Shown in pieces: positions 44,217 through 54,332 of a stretch of DNA of 54,332 bases. The translations under genes and the position numbers were made by a program. The notes under the pieces were generated by a model, which saw nothing but the letters and a program-made list of their open reading frames with translations, was not told the origin of the DNA and searched no databases. The first letter of the stretch is position 1; every line of letters starts with the position of its first letter. This stretch comes from Phoronis australis (lineage: Eukaryota; Phoronida; Phoronidae): contig NMRA01000612.1 in assembly GCA_002633005.1 (NCBI GenBank), forward strand, positions 12,401 to 66,732. Reading direction: 5' to 3'.

Positions 44217-45162
44217 TATAAAAATAATTCCAGGCAGTCTGATACACATTGTACCAGATGTGACACACTTGTCTGCTAAGTCCAAGTAATCCAAAATAGA
44301 GCCGCCAGGGCTATCCTGGGTACTAAAATTAGGGACACTAGGGTTGATGACTTGTATTCCAAGCTGGGATTTATGAAAATAAGACAAAGAAATAAATATC
44401 TCTCTGCCTGTTGTATGTACAGATGTATCAATGGCTTGGCTACAGCATATCTCAGCAGTAAATTCAATAGCAGCCAGGCTGTATATTCTACACGTTCTTC
44501 TGTTGCTGGCAATGTTTATTCTAAAAAAATTAAAAGCGAGACTGGCAAGAGATCTTTTATCTATGCAGCTGCTATAATATGGAATTCTTTTAGCCCAGAA
44601 ATTTAACGGTCCAATTCAATTACTACCTTTAAAGTAAATATTAAAAAGTGACTGTAATCTACTTGACCTTTTATACCCTGCCTGTCTTAATCATGTCATT
44701 TTTTCATTGTTGTAAATACTCTCACTGTCTAGAATCATCTCTTAATTTCTTTCAACTGTCTTAGTTAAATTTTTACCATCATTTGTCATTTAGTTATTGT
44801 CTTAATTCTCAACCTGTTTTAATTCATGATTGTATCTTTGTTACGTATATTTCATTGTTGTTTTATTACTTCATTGTATGTTGAGGGCCCTCTTGGAAAG
44901 CAGTGCTATCACTGAAGAGGCCACCCTCATTTTAAATATCACAATAATAAATAAATAAATAAAATGTGCACACGACACGCATGTGGGCCCTTTGCACTCA
45001 CCACCTGGAACCATTTTTATGCTTTATTAATATATGGTTAAAACCGAGCTGAGGAGCTAGAAACCTGACTCATGGGCTTAGCAGTGTAACCTAGTGGTAC
45101 TCGAACCCACGACCTCAAGTAAAGAATGCGGGCACCTATCACCAGGCTACACTGCCTCCTCA
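44217..45162 (-). mobile_element. tRNA-derived SINE, copy 2, split by a LINE insertion
   Basis: Outer parts (44217-44262 and about 44965-45156) align with SINE copy 1; the B box reads GGTTCGAGTAC (45107-45097), one change from consensus. Perfect 13-bp direct repeats AATTCTGATATTA at 44204-44216 and 45163-45175 are the target-site duplication. The middle is a LINE 3' fragment. Confidence 0.85.
44263..44964 (+). mobile_element. 5'-truncated non-LTR retrotransposon inserted in the SINE
   Basis: The + strand encodes the C-terminal tail typical of Jockey/CR1-type reverse transcriptases: VQVIQNRAARAILGT, then RQRNKYLSACCMYRCINGLA, YLSSKF, and AAIIWNSFSPEI. It is followed by a 3' UTR ending in (AATA)n at 44945-44962. 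It is 5'-truncated in the usual LINE manner. ATGTGACACAC at the left junction and ATGTGCACACG at the right are an imperfect target duplication inside the SINE. Confidence 0.85.
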
Positions 45163-45573
45163 AATTCTGATATTAGTCTACTTTCTAAAAAACGGAGCAT
45201 TTGACTGCTCTCCATGAATCAACGGATTACTAGAATATTTGAATGCTTTTCATGAGTTGTACTTAAGTCCCATGCAGCACTAATTAGGTCAATTCAATAT
45301 TGTTAAATTCAAATTGGAATAAATAAAGTTAGCATTGGTGAAACTTTCAATTGAAGCAATTCATAACATGAACACCATTTGGTCCATGTTTTGCCCTCAA
45401 AAAATAAAATGAAAGTTTCAACTTTCAACCCTAAGCATGAACCAAAACAATTATGGTTTTCGAAGATGGTGCTGAATGGAGCTTTAATTCCAAAAACAGT
45501 CCGACAGTGAGCGTCGGCAACAAAGCCACTCACCTTGCCCATTGGTGGCGCGGATGAGGATATTGAGAACCAG

Positions 45574-45719
45574 TAGTGCTGTAGTGGTAAAATTAGACAC
45601 AAGTAGGCGCCCACAGCCCACCTTATCACCATGGGCATTGAACGTAACGTAGGCGCTACGTTCAAATGCCAAAAGGTGGTTGGCTGCGCCTACGCATACC
45701 TACGCCCCACTACAGCACT
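45574..45719. mobile_element. 146-bp foldback MITE with perfect 9-bp target duplication
   Basis: The ends TAGTGCTGTAGTGG and CCACTACAGCACT are inverted repeats, and most of the element folds on itself (GTAGGCGC arms, AACGTAACGTAGGCGC centre). GAGAACCAG flanks it on both sides (45565-45573 and 45720-45728), a 9-bp duplication as in Mutator-like elements. It has no coding capacity; the minus-strand open frame across it is an artefact. Confidence 0.85.
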
Positions 45720-47779
45720 GAGAACCAGGCAATTACCACTGAATAACAGACTTGTTACTCAGTGGAGGAATCTGGCGTGCATTGCATGGCTGCAAGACAC
45801 TTACGTGACGCTTGTAATTGTAGCAAGAAATCTTGCCTTATGGGATGGAAATACCATTTTCATATATAGTCAATACTCAGCTCAAAGAATTTAAGGGTTG
45901 GTTTACCGACTATTTTATATACAGCATAATCCCATTGTAGTATTGCTGACCAATCATTTTAGTGGTAGCCATCTTGTACTTGCTCTACGGCGCCCAGTCT
46001 GGGTTCTCACCTGATTTGGCCACTGGGTTCCACTGAATGATATTGTGACTGTAGTGTGGCAGAATGTGACAAAATTAGATAACGATCATGAATATCAAAA
46101 AAAACATCAATTTACCAGCACGTCAAAGCTCAGTTTTGCCACACGAACTAGTCAAAAATTATGTCGACAAGACGACGGGCAGCTTTAAACTGTTGCCGTG
46201 GGTTGAGATCTACACGATGGCGACTTCTCATTCAGTGACTTTACCAGACGTTGAGGGTTGTGAGCATGTGATAACATCTAGTTTCTTTGTTAACTGCCAA
46301 GCACAGTCTTTTGTCTGGTATGACAACAGGCATGCCAATTATCTACCAGGCTTATTTCATACCTCATGTGAACAGTCAAATTCTGTTACGTTGGGAAAGA
46401 ACAGATTGTCTAACTTAGGTTGTAGTCGGGCGATTTTGGCGATTCAAAAACTAAACATGATCACCATTTGACAAGAATTTCAGAAATTCTATTGGTTTAT
46501 GTCCACATATGTTATAACTTAACTTTTATTTTTAACAGCAGAGCCCAGTCAGGCTAGATACAATCTTATTGAAGATTAGAGCAATTGTTGAACAAGAAAG
46601 CTGGCCCTCCAACCATAAATACCAGAATGGAGTTAATTAGTTGTGTAAGATATTGGCTACAGAGGTCATCTTCCCAACTTGTTGTTGGGCTATAGAATCA
46701 AACAAGTTGGGAGCAACGGGAAAACGCTGCAATGAGATCAATAATTGTGTCGAACAAGGGATGGGTGCTGAGAAAATCTTACCGTCGGGAGTAATTCAGA
46801 CTTTCAAAACTTAGGGGCCTCAATGCAAGATTTAATCTGGCATCTCGTGTCAGAAAAAATACATCAATGATAGGATATGTTGGAAGTTTTCAATGACCAG
46901 TTGCCAATCTTATAAATCAAACTAAGATTTTTTATTTACTGGTCTTCGAAAACTTCTAGACTTCATTTTCTGCCGGGGCTTTTCCATGGGTGGCGCAGCA
47001 CTGAAGTGGGGGTGCTAAAGCCCTCAGCCTCCTATGGTGTGCCGCCCACATGCCGTGAATGACACGCTTACACGAAAGTCACGTATTTCTAAAGATATGT
47101 GTGACTTTTCACCGCTCGTCCTTCCAAGCGGCTTTTACCGGGATCAAAGAGAGAGCGGCGCCAGAGTCGGACTCAGTTGCGATGACTGCATCGTCCTGTG
47201 CGAGCAAGACCCAATTAAGTGTAATTATAACTGACAATAAACTGTAGTAAACACCTCTGCCTGTACATACTGGCGAATTTTTAAAATGCATTAACCAACA
47301 CATTTCATTAAAAACATATACCATAGCTGTATTCAGATGAAAAAACAACCAAGTTTAGTTTTCGATTTTTAAAAATCGATGAACTATTAAGCTAAAAACT
47401 ACAAACATTAGATATGATTGAAGATGAATGACTGTGCGTATTGATATACTCGGTGATTTACAAACACTGATCAGAGTTAACAACATCACGTGGATTATTC
47501 TTTTAATATACAACTAAGCTACATTGAAACATCAATAAATAGCACACAGTGACTAAATTCAATGTCAATACCTTTTAAAACATCGCTTATGGCCCAGTGC
47601 ATGCCAAAATACTTTACTCCAGGAGTAGTACACTAACCGGAAAATTGCTATTTGTGAAAATGTGTCAATTTCGGTAGTTAGCTTGTAGGTTTATTGGAAC
47701 ACGTGACTAATTTGACTAGCTTTGTAGTCAACGAGAGTACAAGCAGTGGATGAGGTTGCGCGTTGGCGGGCAAGAGCTG

Positions 47780-47945
47780 TGATTTCATTTTTTATGACTG
47801 AGGAAAAGCTAGAATAGTTATGTAATTACCGGCTGCAACCAAAATTGTCCAGAGGTTTCAAATCTTCAGTTTGGCTATCACCATATTTGTACTTTTGTAT
47901 ATATTTTATGATTTGAGTTCTAATAAAGATTGAACTTGAACTAAT
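47780..47945 (+). mobile_element. Possible retroelement 3' end (AATAAAGATTGAACTTGAAC tail)
   Basis: TCTAATAAAGATTGAACTTG followed by AACT at 47919-47942 looks like the short repeat tail that ends many invertebrate non-LTR elements. No upstream coding remnant was found and the left boundary is a guess. Confidence 0.3.
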
Positions 47946-48791
47946 GGCAAGTGTAGTTTTTTTTTGCTGTGACATGTTTGGTGTAGGTGTAACCTGGAAA
48001 ATTCAGGGATGGGTTCACAATTAACTGACTTCTAAGTTGTTTTGATACTTTGTTTAAACACAAACTAAAAAGATAGAAACCCTAACTGGTAAGGAAAAAA
48101 ACGAGTATGAAACGTATTTAAAACCAACGTTCGTTTGGGAAGTGGCCCTTTGTCAAGATCAACGCACATTAACTTTTTAGTCTTTTTGTAATATTTAAAA
48201 TGTACCAAGTTAAAACTGCTCTACACATTGCATGCTTTAACTCTGTGCAAATGCCAGAGAAAAACAATTTCGTTGCAATAATGACCACCATTGCTAATAA
48301 AGTAGTGCTAGCTATTACCTTTCTACTTCATTAGCTCAGATCTACATCAATACAAAGGACGTGCTGAATAGCCATCCTAAAAGTTGTCTGGGGCTTAGGG
48401 AATCAGAGGGGTGACCAGTGTAAGCGAGAAATTCTCCACATGCACATACACCAGCCAAACTGTTTTTAGACATTTTAGCAGACACCTGGGTCTAATCTTT
48501 GTACTCGAAATCGAACTCTTGAAAGTATGAACTCACGAGCGGGGTTTTCATCTGATTTGGGCAGTGAGTCACAGTGAATGACATTTACAGTGTAGCACTA
48601 TTTCTATTACAAAGTAATAAAATACTAAAGACTATGTTTATGAATCTTGACATTCATAACCATAGTCACAGTATGATTATGAATTCTAAGTCACGTCAGT
48701 CTACCAGCAAGCCAAACTGCCCAAAAGGCAAAGCTCAGTCTCGATCATGAGTGGTGGTGGGTGACTACGTTTTGCGTCTTCTGAAACAGTT

Positions 48792-48855
48792 ACACAAGGG
48801 TTCTGAAGACTATATAATGGGCTAACACAAGGACTCTGAAGACTAGAATAGGCTA
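48792..48855. repeat. 33-bp tandem duplication
   Basis: ACACAAGG(G/A)(T/C)TCTGAAGAC occurs at 48792 and 48825, two diverged adjacent copies. Intergenic; no function evident. Confidence 0.8.
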
Positions 48856-49012
48856 TCTTGATACAGCTCGCACCTGGAACACAAAATTGTCGTCTGCTTC
48901 TGTAGTGTCCACGTTGCACAACAGGTGACGCTTCTAAAATGTCTTGGGGAGAAGTTGAAAATACTGAGATTTTTATTCGTCTTCAGAGGCCATATTTAAG
49001 ACGCTTGTCGGA

Positions 49013-49033
49013 GGGGGTGGGGAGGGGGGGGGG
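49013..49033 (+). other. G-run with quadruplex potential
   Basis: GGGGG-T-GGGG-A-GGGGGGGGGG provides at least four G-tracts with one-base loops or a long homopolymer. It lies about 3.5 kb upstream of the myosin promoter. Formation of a quadruplex is not shown. Confidence 0.5.
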
Positions 49034-49582
49034 TGTCAGTCAGTACGCGTGTTTCAACGAGGGATTTTGAAAAAGCCCAAGGCACCGCACCCTTTCAAAG
49101 TGCATGACCCCAACTAATCAATAAAGTAAACTTTCTTCAAACTGGTCACAAAGGTGAATCTTTACCTTACGCCTTATTTTCCTCTCGAAATAGCCGAAAT
49201 TAGAACAGACGTTTCCGAAATAATTTTTTTTTCTACTCAGCTGGAAAGAGATGGTAGTTCTCCCAATATATATCCGGATTTCGCGGCACGCGGTATAGGA
49301 TTTTTTTACGTGACTTGTATCACACATATATAGAGTAATTTTGGCAGTACGTCTTTTTGCACCCTAATAAAGAAAGTGAATTTCATAAAAATACTCCTCT
49401 TATATGGTCAAACTCGTACCCTAAACGGAAAACAGTTTTAGAAAAAGTCTAACGCGTCCGGGGTTTGTCCCCAAGCAGCAAAGTTCAAACACCTACACGG
49501 AGATGCGAAATTAGGGCGAGGCGGCAGTGGTGTTGATAGGCTACAGGGAATCTGAAATTTGGGTTCACAAGGTGGGTAAAAT

Positions 49583-49590
49583 NCCCCCCC
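49583..49590. other. N adjacent to poly-C run
   Basis: An ambiguous base at 49583 begins a C-run. As at 43909, this marks a homopolymer where consensus length is unreliable. Confidence 0.85.
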
Positions 49591-52467
49591 CCGCTGCCCC
49601 CATTATGTTTTCCGTCCTACAGGCCTGTACAGTAACATGCACTGCGTGTAGTAGTTGTTCTTGTAAGGTCGATTAGGAAGCCAAGATTAGAGGGCCACAC
49701 ACTGAAAGCGGATCTCACTGAAATTACGGTTTTGGTACCTTAAAAGCATGGTACCCGCTTTTTTATATCATTTGAAACATAAATTTAGATCTCCGTCATT
49801 GCTTCCTCTTCCGGTGCAAGTAATCGGCTGTGCAAAGTGCATAACTATGATAACTGGGCTAGTCTCGTACTAGTCCTTGTTTCAAGACCTCCCAAAGATG
49901 GGTCACATTTTTAAAGTAGCCGGGTATAAGACTATTGAATAGTTTACTTTCCTCACATGTCAAGTAGTTGGAGCTTTGGGGCGCAATTTTTATTTTTGAA
50001 TGGTCGCATTTTTCGAGGGTTAGCACCCTCACCCATGTATATCAGTGGAACACCCTGGTCACTAGGACATCCGTTTCCAGCTGAACGTTATGTTCAAGCA
50101 TAAGCTATTTATGGTTAAAGTATGTATTTGTCGCCTTTAACCAGTCTAAACACTATCAGAAAAAAGTTTTTGTGAACAGCTAAAATTTTCGTTTTTTTAT
50201 TCCAGTGGCATTTTTCTTTTCAAGCAAGTCTGGATTTGTAGAAATTGTCTATTCAAATGTGCTTCATGATCCATGCAGCTTATTTTTTTTCTTCGTTTTC
50301 CTATTCAAGATTATTTCTCGATATTTCGTGTTAAACATGAAATATTACAATGCCCGATTATTCATTTAGCTGTAGCTTTGGACCTTCGTCGCACTAGGTA
50401 GAGGTCCCGCGCCGTAATCACAGTGCCTCCTCAAAAGTTATGTCCAGAGGCAGGGGCAGCTCGAAAACTGTGGTCACTATGGAGTTGAGATTTAGATCGA
50501 TAACTGCGGCGAACAAGGGGTAGCCCCTAGGTGTGGAGAAACTCTTACGACCGGGCACAATTCAGGTCATTAGATCTATGTACTTTAACAGCATGGTCTC
50601 GATGCAAGACTTTTAACTCGGCACCTGGCAGAAAAAAATATCACTCATAGGCTTTTTTGGAAGTTTTCGTCCACCAGTTGAAAGTCTTTGAAAATTTCTT
50701 GGCTTCTTTTTTTTCGGTTTTTGCCATTTTAGCGTAGACACCTCGGTCGTAGTCTAATCTCGGTACTCGAATTGAAATCAAAATTATTTATGGTTTTAAG
50801 TTCTACTTTAGTACGAGCTCAAGTTAAGTGTCGAATTTTGTGTGCTCGTTTGTCTTTTCCAAGTTCGCACTTGATGACCCCTAGATTAGAGTAAAAACTA
50901 CAAATTTCGAATAAAAACGCGAGATTTCGAGTTCACGGCTAGAGCAAACTAAGATTAGTAAACCATGATACACTCTGGCAGGACTTATTTTGTGTTTGCA
51001 CGTAGAACGTAAAATGTTAAAAAATAATTTCGAGTACAAAGATTGGACCCCGGATAATGAAGTACATTTCTTGGAAATGTGCAACTTCAACCCCGAAAAC
51101 TCTATTCATGTTCATTGTTAAACATTTTAGTCATTTCCCGTGTTGGCGTTTGGTCAGCAGGATTCTTTCCAATTGACTGTTTTAATAGAAACCTAGTCAA
51201 TTGCAAAGGTAATGAACTTTAACTAATGCCCTTAAATAAAAGCAAGGACCAATTACTTATAAGTTAAAGTACCAGTGAAAAATGAATCGTGAATATGATT
51301 GCTCTCACATGGTGCAGCTACTCTGTATAAAGCAAAAACTGGATTCCACATTTTTGTTCAAAGATCAGTCAGTACAGCAGTATATTATTTGGACTAGTTA
51401 CATCTTTAAGAACCCTGTCTTAGGCGAGCCATTGTTATATGCTATGACACCAAATGACGCCATGTCGTAGTTCCATGGAACACCTATTTTGGATAATTCT
51501 CAAATACAGTTTCAATAAATAAATACAAATGCCGATAAGAATTGAATTCGATCGTCCATTGAGGGATTGCTTTCTTCCTAATATCCATCGTGTGATCATG
51601 GTGCCTAATTTCTTGCTTACGTTTCCATGGTGCTCATAGAGATATGTACACCTGCCAGGGACCTGCAGCGCACATCTCGAAGTGTGCCTACACTTCTGTA
51701 ATGATCATCTTTAAAACGCGAATCGGGTTTCAGTTTTCGTGAAGTAGTGTATAAAATACGACAGGAATAAAATAACTGCGATTGGTTATTTTGAGTTGCC
51801 TGACTTATTTCTTGTTTTACAAACGCTGGTGTCAGGAATGAATTTAGTACGCGGGACTCGATTACCAACAGGAAATGAATTCATATTTTGTTTTCCAAGT
51901 TGCGCATTGGCTACTGAATTAGTGATAAGTTACGTGATCGAATTTGTTTTGTTATTTTATTGATTTGCACCGATTATTTTTTGCCTAGGAGTTTACCCCC
52001 ACACAACCCATTTATCTTACATGTTTCTAATTTAGAAGTCACTTGAGACTGAGGGGCAAGCTGTTCCTTATATGGTATCAGGTAACCCTAAAGCGCACTC
52101 TTGTTTATTAGTATTGTGGTCACAAGAGGCTATTTTAGCGGTTTTGGGAAGCTAAATGTGAAGCATTGCTTGAATAACAACACTGCTATATTTGTTGTTT
52201 GTTCACTTGCCTGTTTTCACAAATTAATCTACTGGCTTTTGATGAATCTACTCTTTTAATTTGTCAGCCTTTTGCTACAGCTTTGACCCTGTGTTAACCT
52301 TTGAACCTAGGCAATAAATAAACGTGTTCCTCCCACAATCAATACGGTGATCCTCTGTAACCTATTTGGCATCACCTCGCCTTCGCCATAAACGAGGGAG
52401 GGATTCCGTGCATTTTTGTCAACCCCATTTTCAGTGATCAGTCAATGAAATATATAAAAACTTTTCT

Positions 52468-52541
52468 GATTGGTCTAGACAAAAGTGCTCAACCAATCAC
52501 AAATTTGCATGGTACATGTGACGTCATTTGTAGTATAAAAG
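52468..52541 (+). promoter_or_regulatory. Compact core promoter of the myosin gene
   Basis: In 75 bp there are an inverted CCAAT (ATTGG, 52469-52473), CCAAT (52493-52497), an octamer ATTTGCAT (52503-52510), an E-box CATGTG (52515-52520), a perfect CRE TGACGTCA (52519-52526) and a TATA box TATAAAAG (52534-52541). Transcription should start near 52565. Motifs are seen directly; use of each is inference. Confidence 0.75.
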
Positions 52542-52563
52542 AGACAGTTCCATGATTCCCAAG

Positions 52564-52577
52564 AACAGCTTCTGACT
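52564..52577 (+). other. Putative non-coding first exon of the myosin gene
   Basis: Starting about 30 bp after the TATA box and ending at the donor ACT|GTAAGT (52578), this would be a very short 5' UTR exon, spliced to the acceptor CATTTTACAG ending at 52924. The start is estimated from TATA spacing; an unspliced or longer leader is possible. Confidence 0.5.
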
Positions 52578-52924
52578 GTAAGTTTGCTAACCGTATGGTG
52601 ATTGTTGGTGACTTGGCAAGTTGAATAACGTCGATAGTTGGTATTTTGCGAAACAATTCAGAGCTGCCCTAGTAGCTACTGTGCAGATTTAAAAAACCTT
52701 ATGTGCACAATTTTTTGCATTTCGATCTGGCGAGGTACTCGCAGACAAGCAGATTTTGAGCGCAGCCGGAACAGTTAGAAAGTGATTTGGCACCGGGTTA
52801 TTTCATAAAAAGTGGCAACCTTGGATGGTGTAGAGTATCTATTGTTGCATTAACCATGTCCGAACATGTCGTTTGCTTGCATTATACAGCGTTCTGTAAT
52901 CCTGTGTATATTTTCATTTTACAG

Positions 52925-53037
52925 GCTGTGACTCAGAGCTGTTCTTTTGGAGCTGACTTGAGTTAGTTCGCAGAGTCCAGAGTCTGTACTGAGGAAGCGT
53001 TATTTCGTGTTTCGTCTGCTGACTAAAAACAGTCAAG
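52925..53037 (+). other. Myosin 5' UTR in the first coding exon
   Basis: Follows the pyrimidine-rich acceptor TTTTCATTTTACAG and runs to the ATG at 53038 in context GTCAAGATGT. It has no upstream ATG before the start. The boundary depends on the splice model for the leader exon. Confidence 0.6.
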
Positions 53038-53229
53038 ATGTCGTACGATTGCCAGGACGAGGATATGAAATACCTGGCGGTGGACAGGAAAAAGTTGATG
53101 AAGGAACAGACGCAGCCATTTGATGGCAAGAAAATGTGTTTTGTTCCCGACGATAAGGATGGCTATATCAGCGGTGAAATTCAGAGCACAAAGGGAGACG
53201 ATGTCACCGTCAAAACAACCCGCGGAACG
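53038..53229 (+). CDS. Mhc: Myosin heavy chain coding exon 1
   Basis: 64 codons from ATG to ACG|GTGAGT, phase 0. Encodes [20 protein letters not shown] through [11 protein letters not shown]. Higher GC than the flanking DNA. Confidence 0.95.
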
Positions 53230-53742
53230 GTGAGTTAATTTTTTTTTCCATCCGATTAAGTGTTTTTATTTTGTTAAGGGCCACTCCCACCGCGACCTTC
53301 CCGTTCTTGTGATGAAGGAATATCGTATCTCCGCTGAGCGCACTTAAATAGTCTAACACAGTTGAAGTATCCCATGATACTGATACATGGGATAATTTCG
53401 TTGTTTTTTGTATTTAATAACGTTCATTTATCTTTTACATGTATTGCAACGCCATACAAAAGATAGTGAAGTGCAACGAAATATGTTTTGCCCGAAAAAC
53501 TATAAGAAATATACTTCTGCTAAATTGCAGCATACAATGACTTAAACGGAACATTGGATTAGCCGCTGCTCGTAAGTCGTTGCATTTTCTTTTTGTAGAA
53601 TGTAACAGTGAAGAAGGACGATGTCCACCAGATGAACCCTCCCAAGTTTGAGATGTGTGAAGACATGGCCAACTTGACCTATTTGAACGAAGCTGCTGTC
53701 TTGCATAACCTTAGGACACGATACTACAATCAACTCATCTAC
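53038..53742 (+). CDS. Mhc: Muscle myosin heavy chain, N-terminus (continues past window)
   Basis: Two coding exons, 53038-53229 and 53599-53742, give the first 112 residues of a conventional class II muscle myosin heavy chain, the actin-based motor of thick filaments. Seen: [20 protein letters not shown] and CFVPDDKDG (start of the N-terminal SH3-like domain), [15 protein letters not shown], and [20 protein letters not shown] at the entry to the motor domain. The P-loop, switch and actin-binding regions lie beyond the window. Of the myosins I know, the spelling is nearest molluscan striated-muscle types. The ATG is fixed by family alignment and by the promoter and leader upstream. The full protein should be about 1,900-2,000 residues. 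Confidence 0.95.
53599..53742 (+). CDS. Mhc: Myosin heavy chain coding exon 2
   Basis: Acceptor TTTTTGTAG ends at 53598; donor TAC|GTAAGT. Exactly 144 nt, 48 codons, phase 0, a size I recall as usual for the corresponding exon of animal muscle myosin genes. Encodes [20 protein letters not shown] through [11 protein letters not shown]. The remaining 590 bp of the window is the next intron with nothing recognised. Confidence 0.95.
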
Positions 53743-54332
53743 GTAAGTAAAGCCGCATCACAATACCAAGACCTTTTTTAGAGAGATACTGCCTGCAATA
53801 TTTTTGCTTATTTTTTGAGGTGTTAAATTTGCAATTCAACGCAGCTGCTTCCAGTGTGTAATGGACATTGATAATTAGAATATGTGTCATGCAGATATGA
53901 TTAAGTATAGTTGACTTTCTTTTATCATTTCTGTTGTTTTGTGTCAAGCTATGGTAGGATTTTTTCTTTAAGCAAATTACTTAAATCACAATTAACTAAA
54001 TGACCAGTGTTAGCCAGTGACTTGTTGAATTTCCTGAGACGCTGATTGGTGAATGGATTAAGTGAAATTCCCATACCCTATGACAGTTGTATGATCATTG
54101 TACTAGATGTGTACTCTAATGAATAGGTCAATAGAAAGTCAACATTAGCAATGGAAACCTTAGACATCTTTCAACCATGTCTTGGATTAAATTGTTATTG
54201 AACAAACACAAAATGGGTCAAATGGGTGTTTAACCAGGCTTTGATTGTGTTTGGGATTATTAAACATTAACTCAATTTGAATGGCACTCAGAATTTATAT
54301 TTAATGGAAATTTAGCAGAAAAGGGCGGCAGA

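Larger units (their letters stand above)
46000..51000. repeat. Intergenic region with diverged duplicated blocks
   Basis: At least three block pairs recur. 46730-46905 resembles 50495-50690 (shared order: GCGAACAAGG-like, CTTAC..CGGG, CAATTCAG, GATGCAAGA, CAGAAAAAAATA, TTGGAAGTTTTC). 48462-48535 resembles 50733-50780 (CATTTTAGC.(T)AGACACC, GTACTCGAA). 45990-46060 resembles 48540-48600 (TCTGATTTGG, AGTGAATGA). None has a protein or RNA-gene signature. This suggests an old, scattered non-coding repeat. No gene is supported here. Confidence 0.5.

Noticed and set aside
45484-45672. Minus-strand open frame ending at a strong donor (CAAG|GTGAGT) as first exon of the MEI1-like gene
   Set aside because: It overlaps the foldback element, and none of its open frames joins exon m1 in phase without a stop.
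47034-47348. Overlapping open frames on both strands in a GC-richer patch
   Set aside because: No recognisable protein; the possible minus-strand donor does not give an in-frame join to exon m1. May be regulatory but nothing supports a call.

Overview
This is animal nuclear DNA: AT-rich, with GT-AG introns, short exons and many decayed transposons. The protein matches (exportin-6, a large ARM/HEAT-like protein that is probably MEI1, and a muscle myosin heavy chain) point to an invertebrate bilaterian. The myosin N-terminus looks closest to mollusc-type striated-muscle myosins, so a marine lophotrochozoan is my best guess, but species cannot be fixed from the sequence. No bacterial operons, viral genomes or CRISPR arrays are present.

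Layout. (1) About 0.8-19.4 kb, + strand: XPO6, from the third or so coding exon to the stop, 20 exons that splice in frame to 1,065 residues; only about 70 N-terminal residues lie upstream of the window. (2) 19.4-20.5 kb: short convergent gap with both genes' 3' ends. (3) 43.7-20.5 kb, minus strand: a 23-exon gene that splices in frame to 1,200 residues, an all-helical ARM/HEAT-type protein best explained as the meiotic double-strand-break factor MEI1. (4) 43.7-52.5 kb: gene-poor intergenic region full of repeats, including a LINE inserted in a tRNA-derived SINE, a small foldback element with a perfect 9-bp target duplication, and diverged duplicated non-coding blocks. (5) 52.5-54.3 kb, + strand: promoter, 5' UTR and first two coding exons of a muscle myosin heavy chain; the rest lies beyond the window.

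The genes are not a functional cassette: XPO6 exports actin-profilin from the nucleus, the MEI1-like protein acts in meiosis, and the myosin is a muscle motor. XPO6 and MEI1-like are tail to tail; MEI1-like and myosin are head to head across about 9 kb.

The most unusual structures are non-coding. One XPO6 exon (2934-3068) is bracketed by two minisatellites, each of which has amplified one of the exon's own splice junctions (108 bp x4 at the acceptor, 35 bp x about 11 at the donor). A repeat family in XPO6 introns, with an inverted relative in the MEI1-like gene, carries CTCF-like GCC[A/C]CCTAGTGG motifs in a 440-450 bp array with sites about every 150 bp. One MEI1-like exon has a decayed partial copy just downstream in the following intron.
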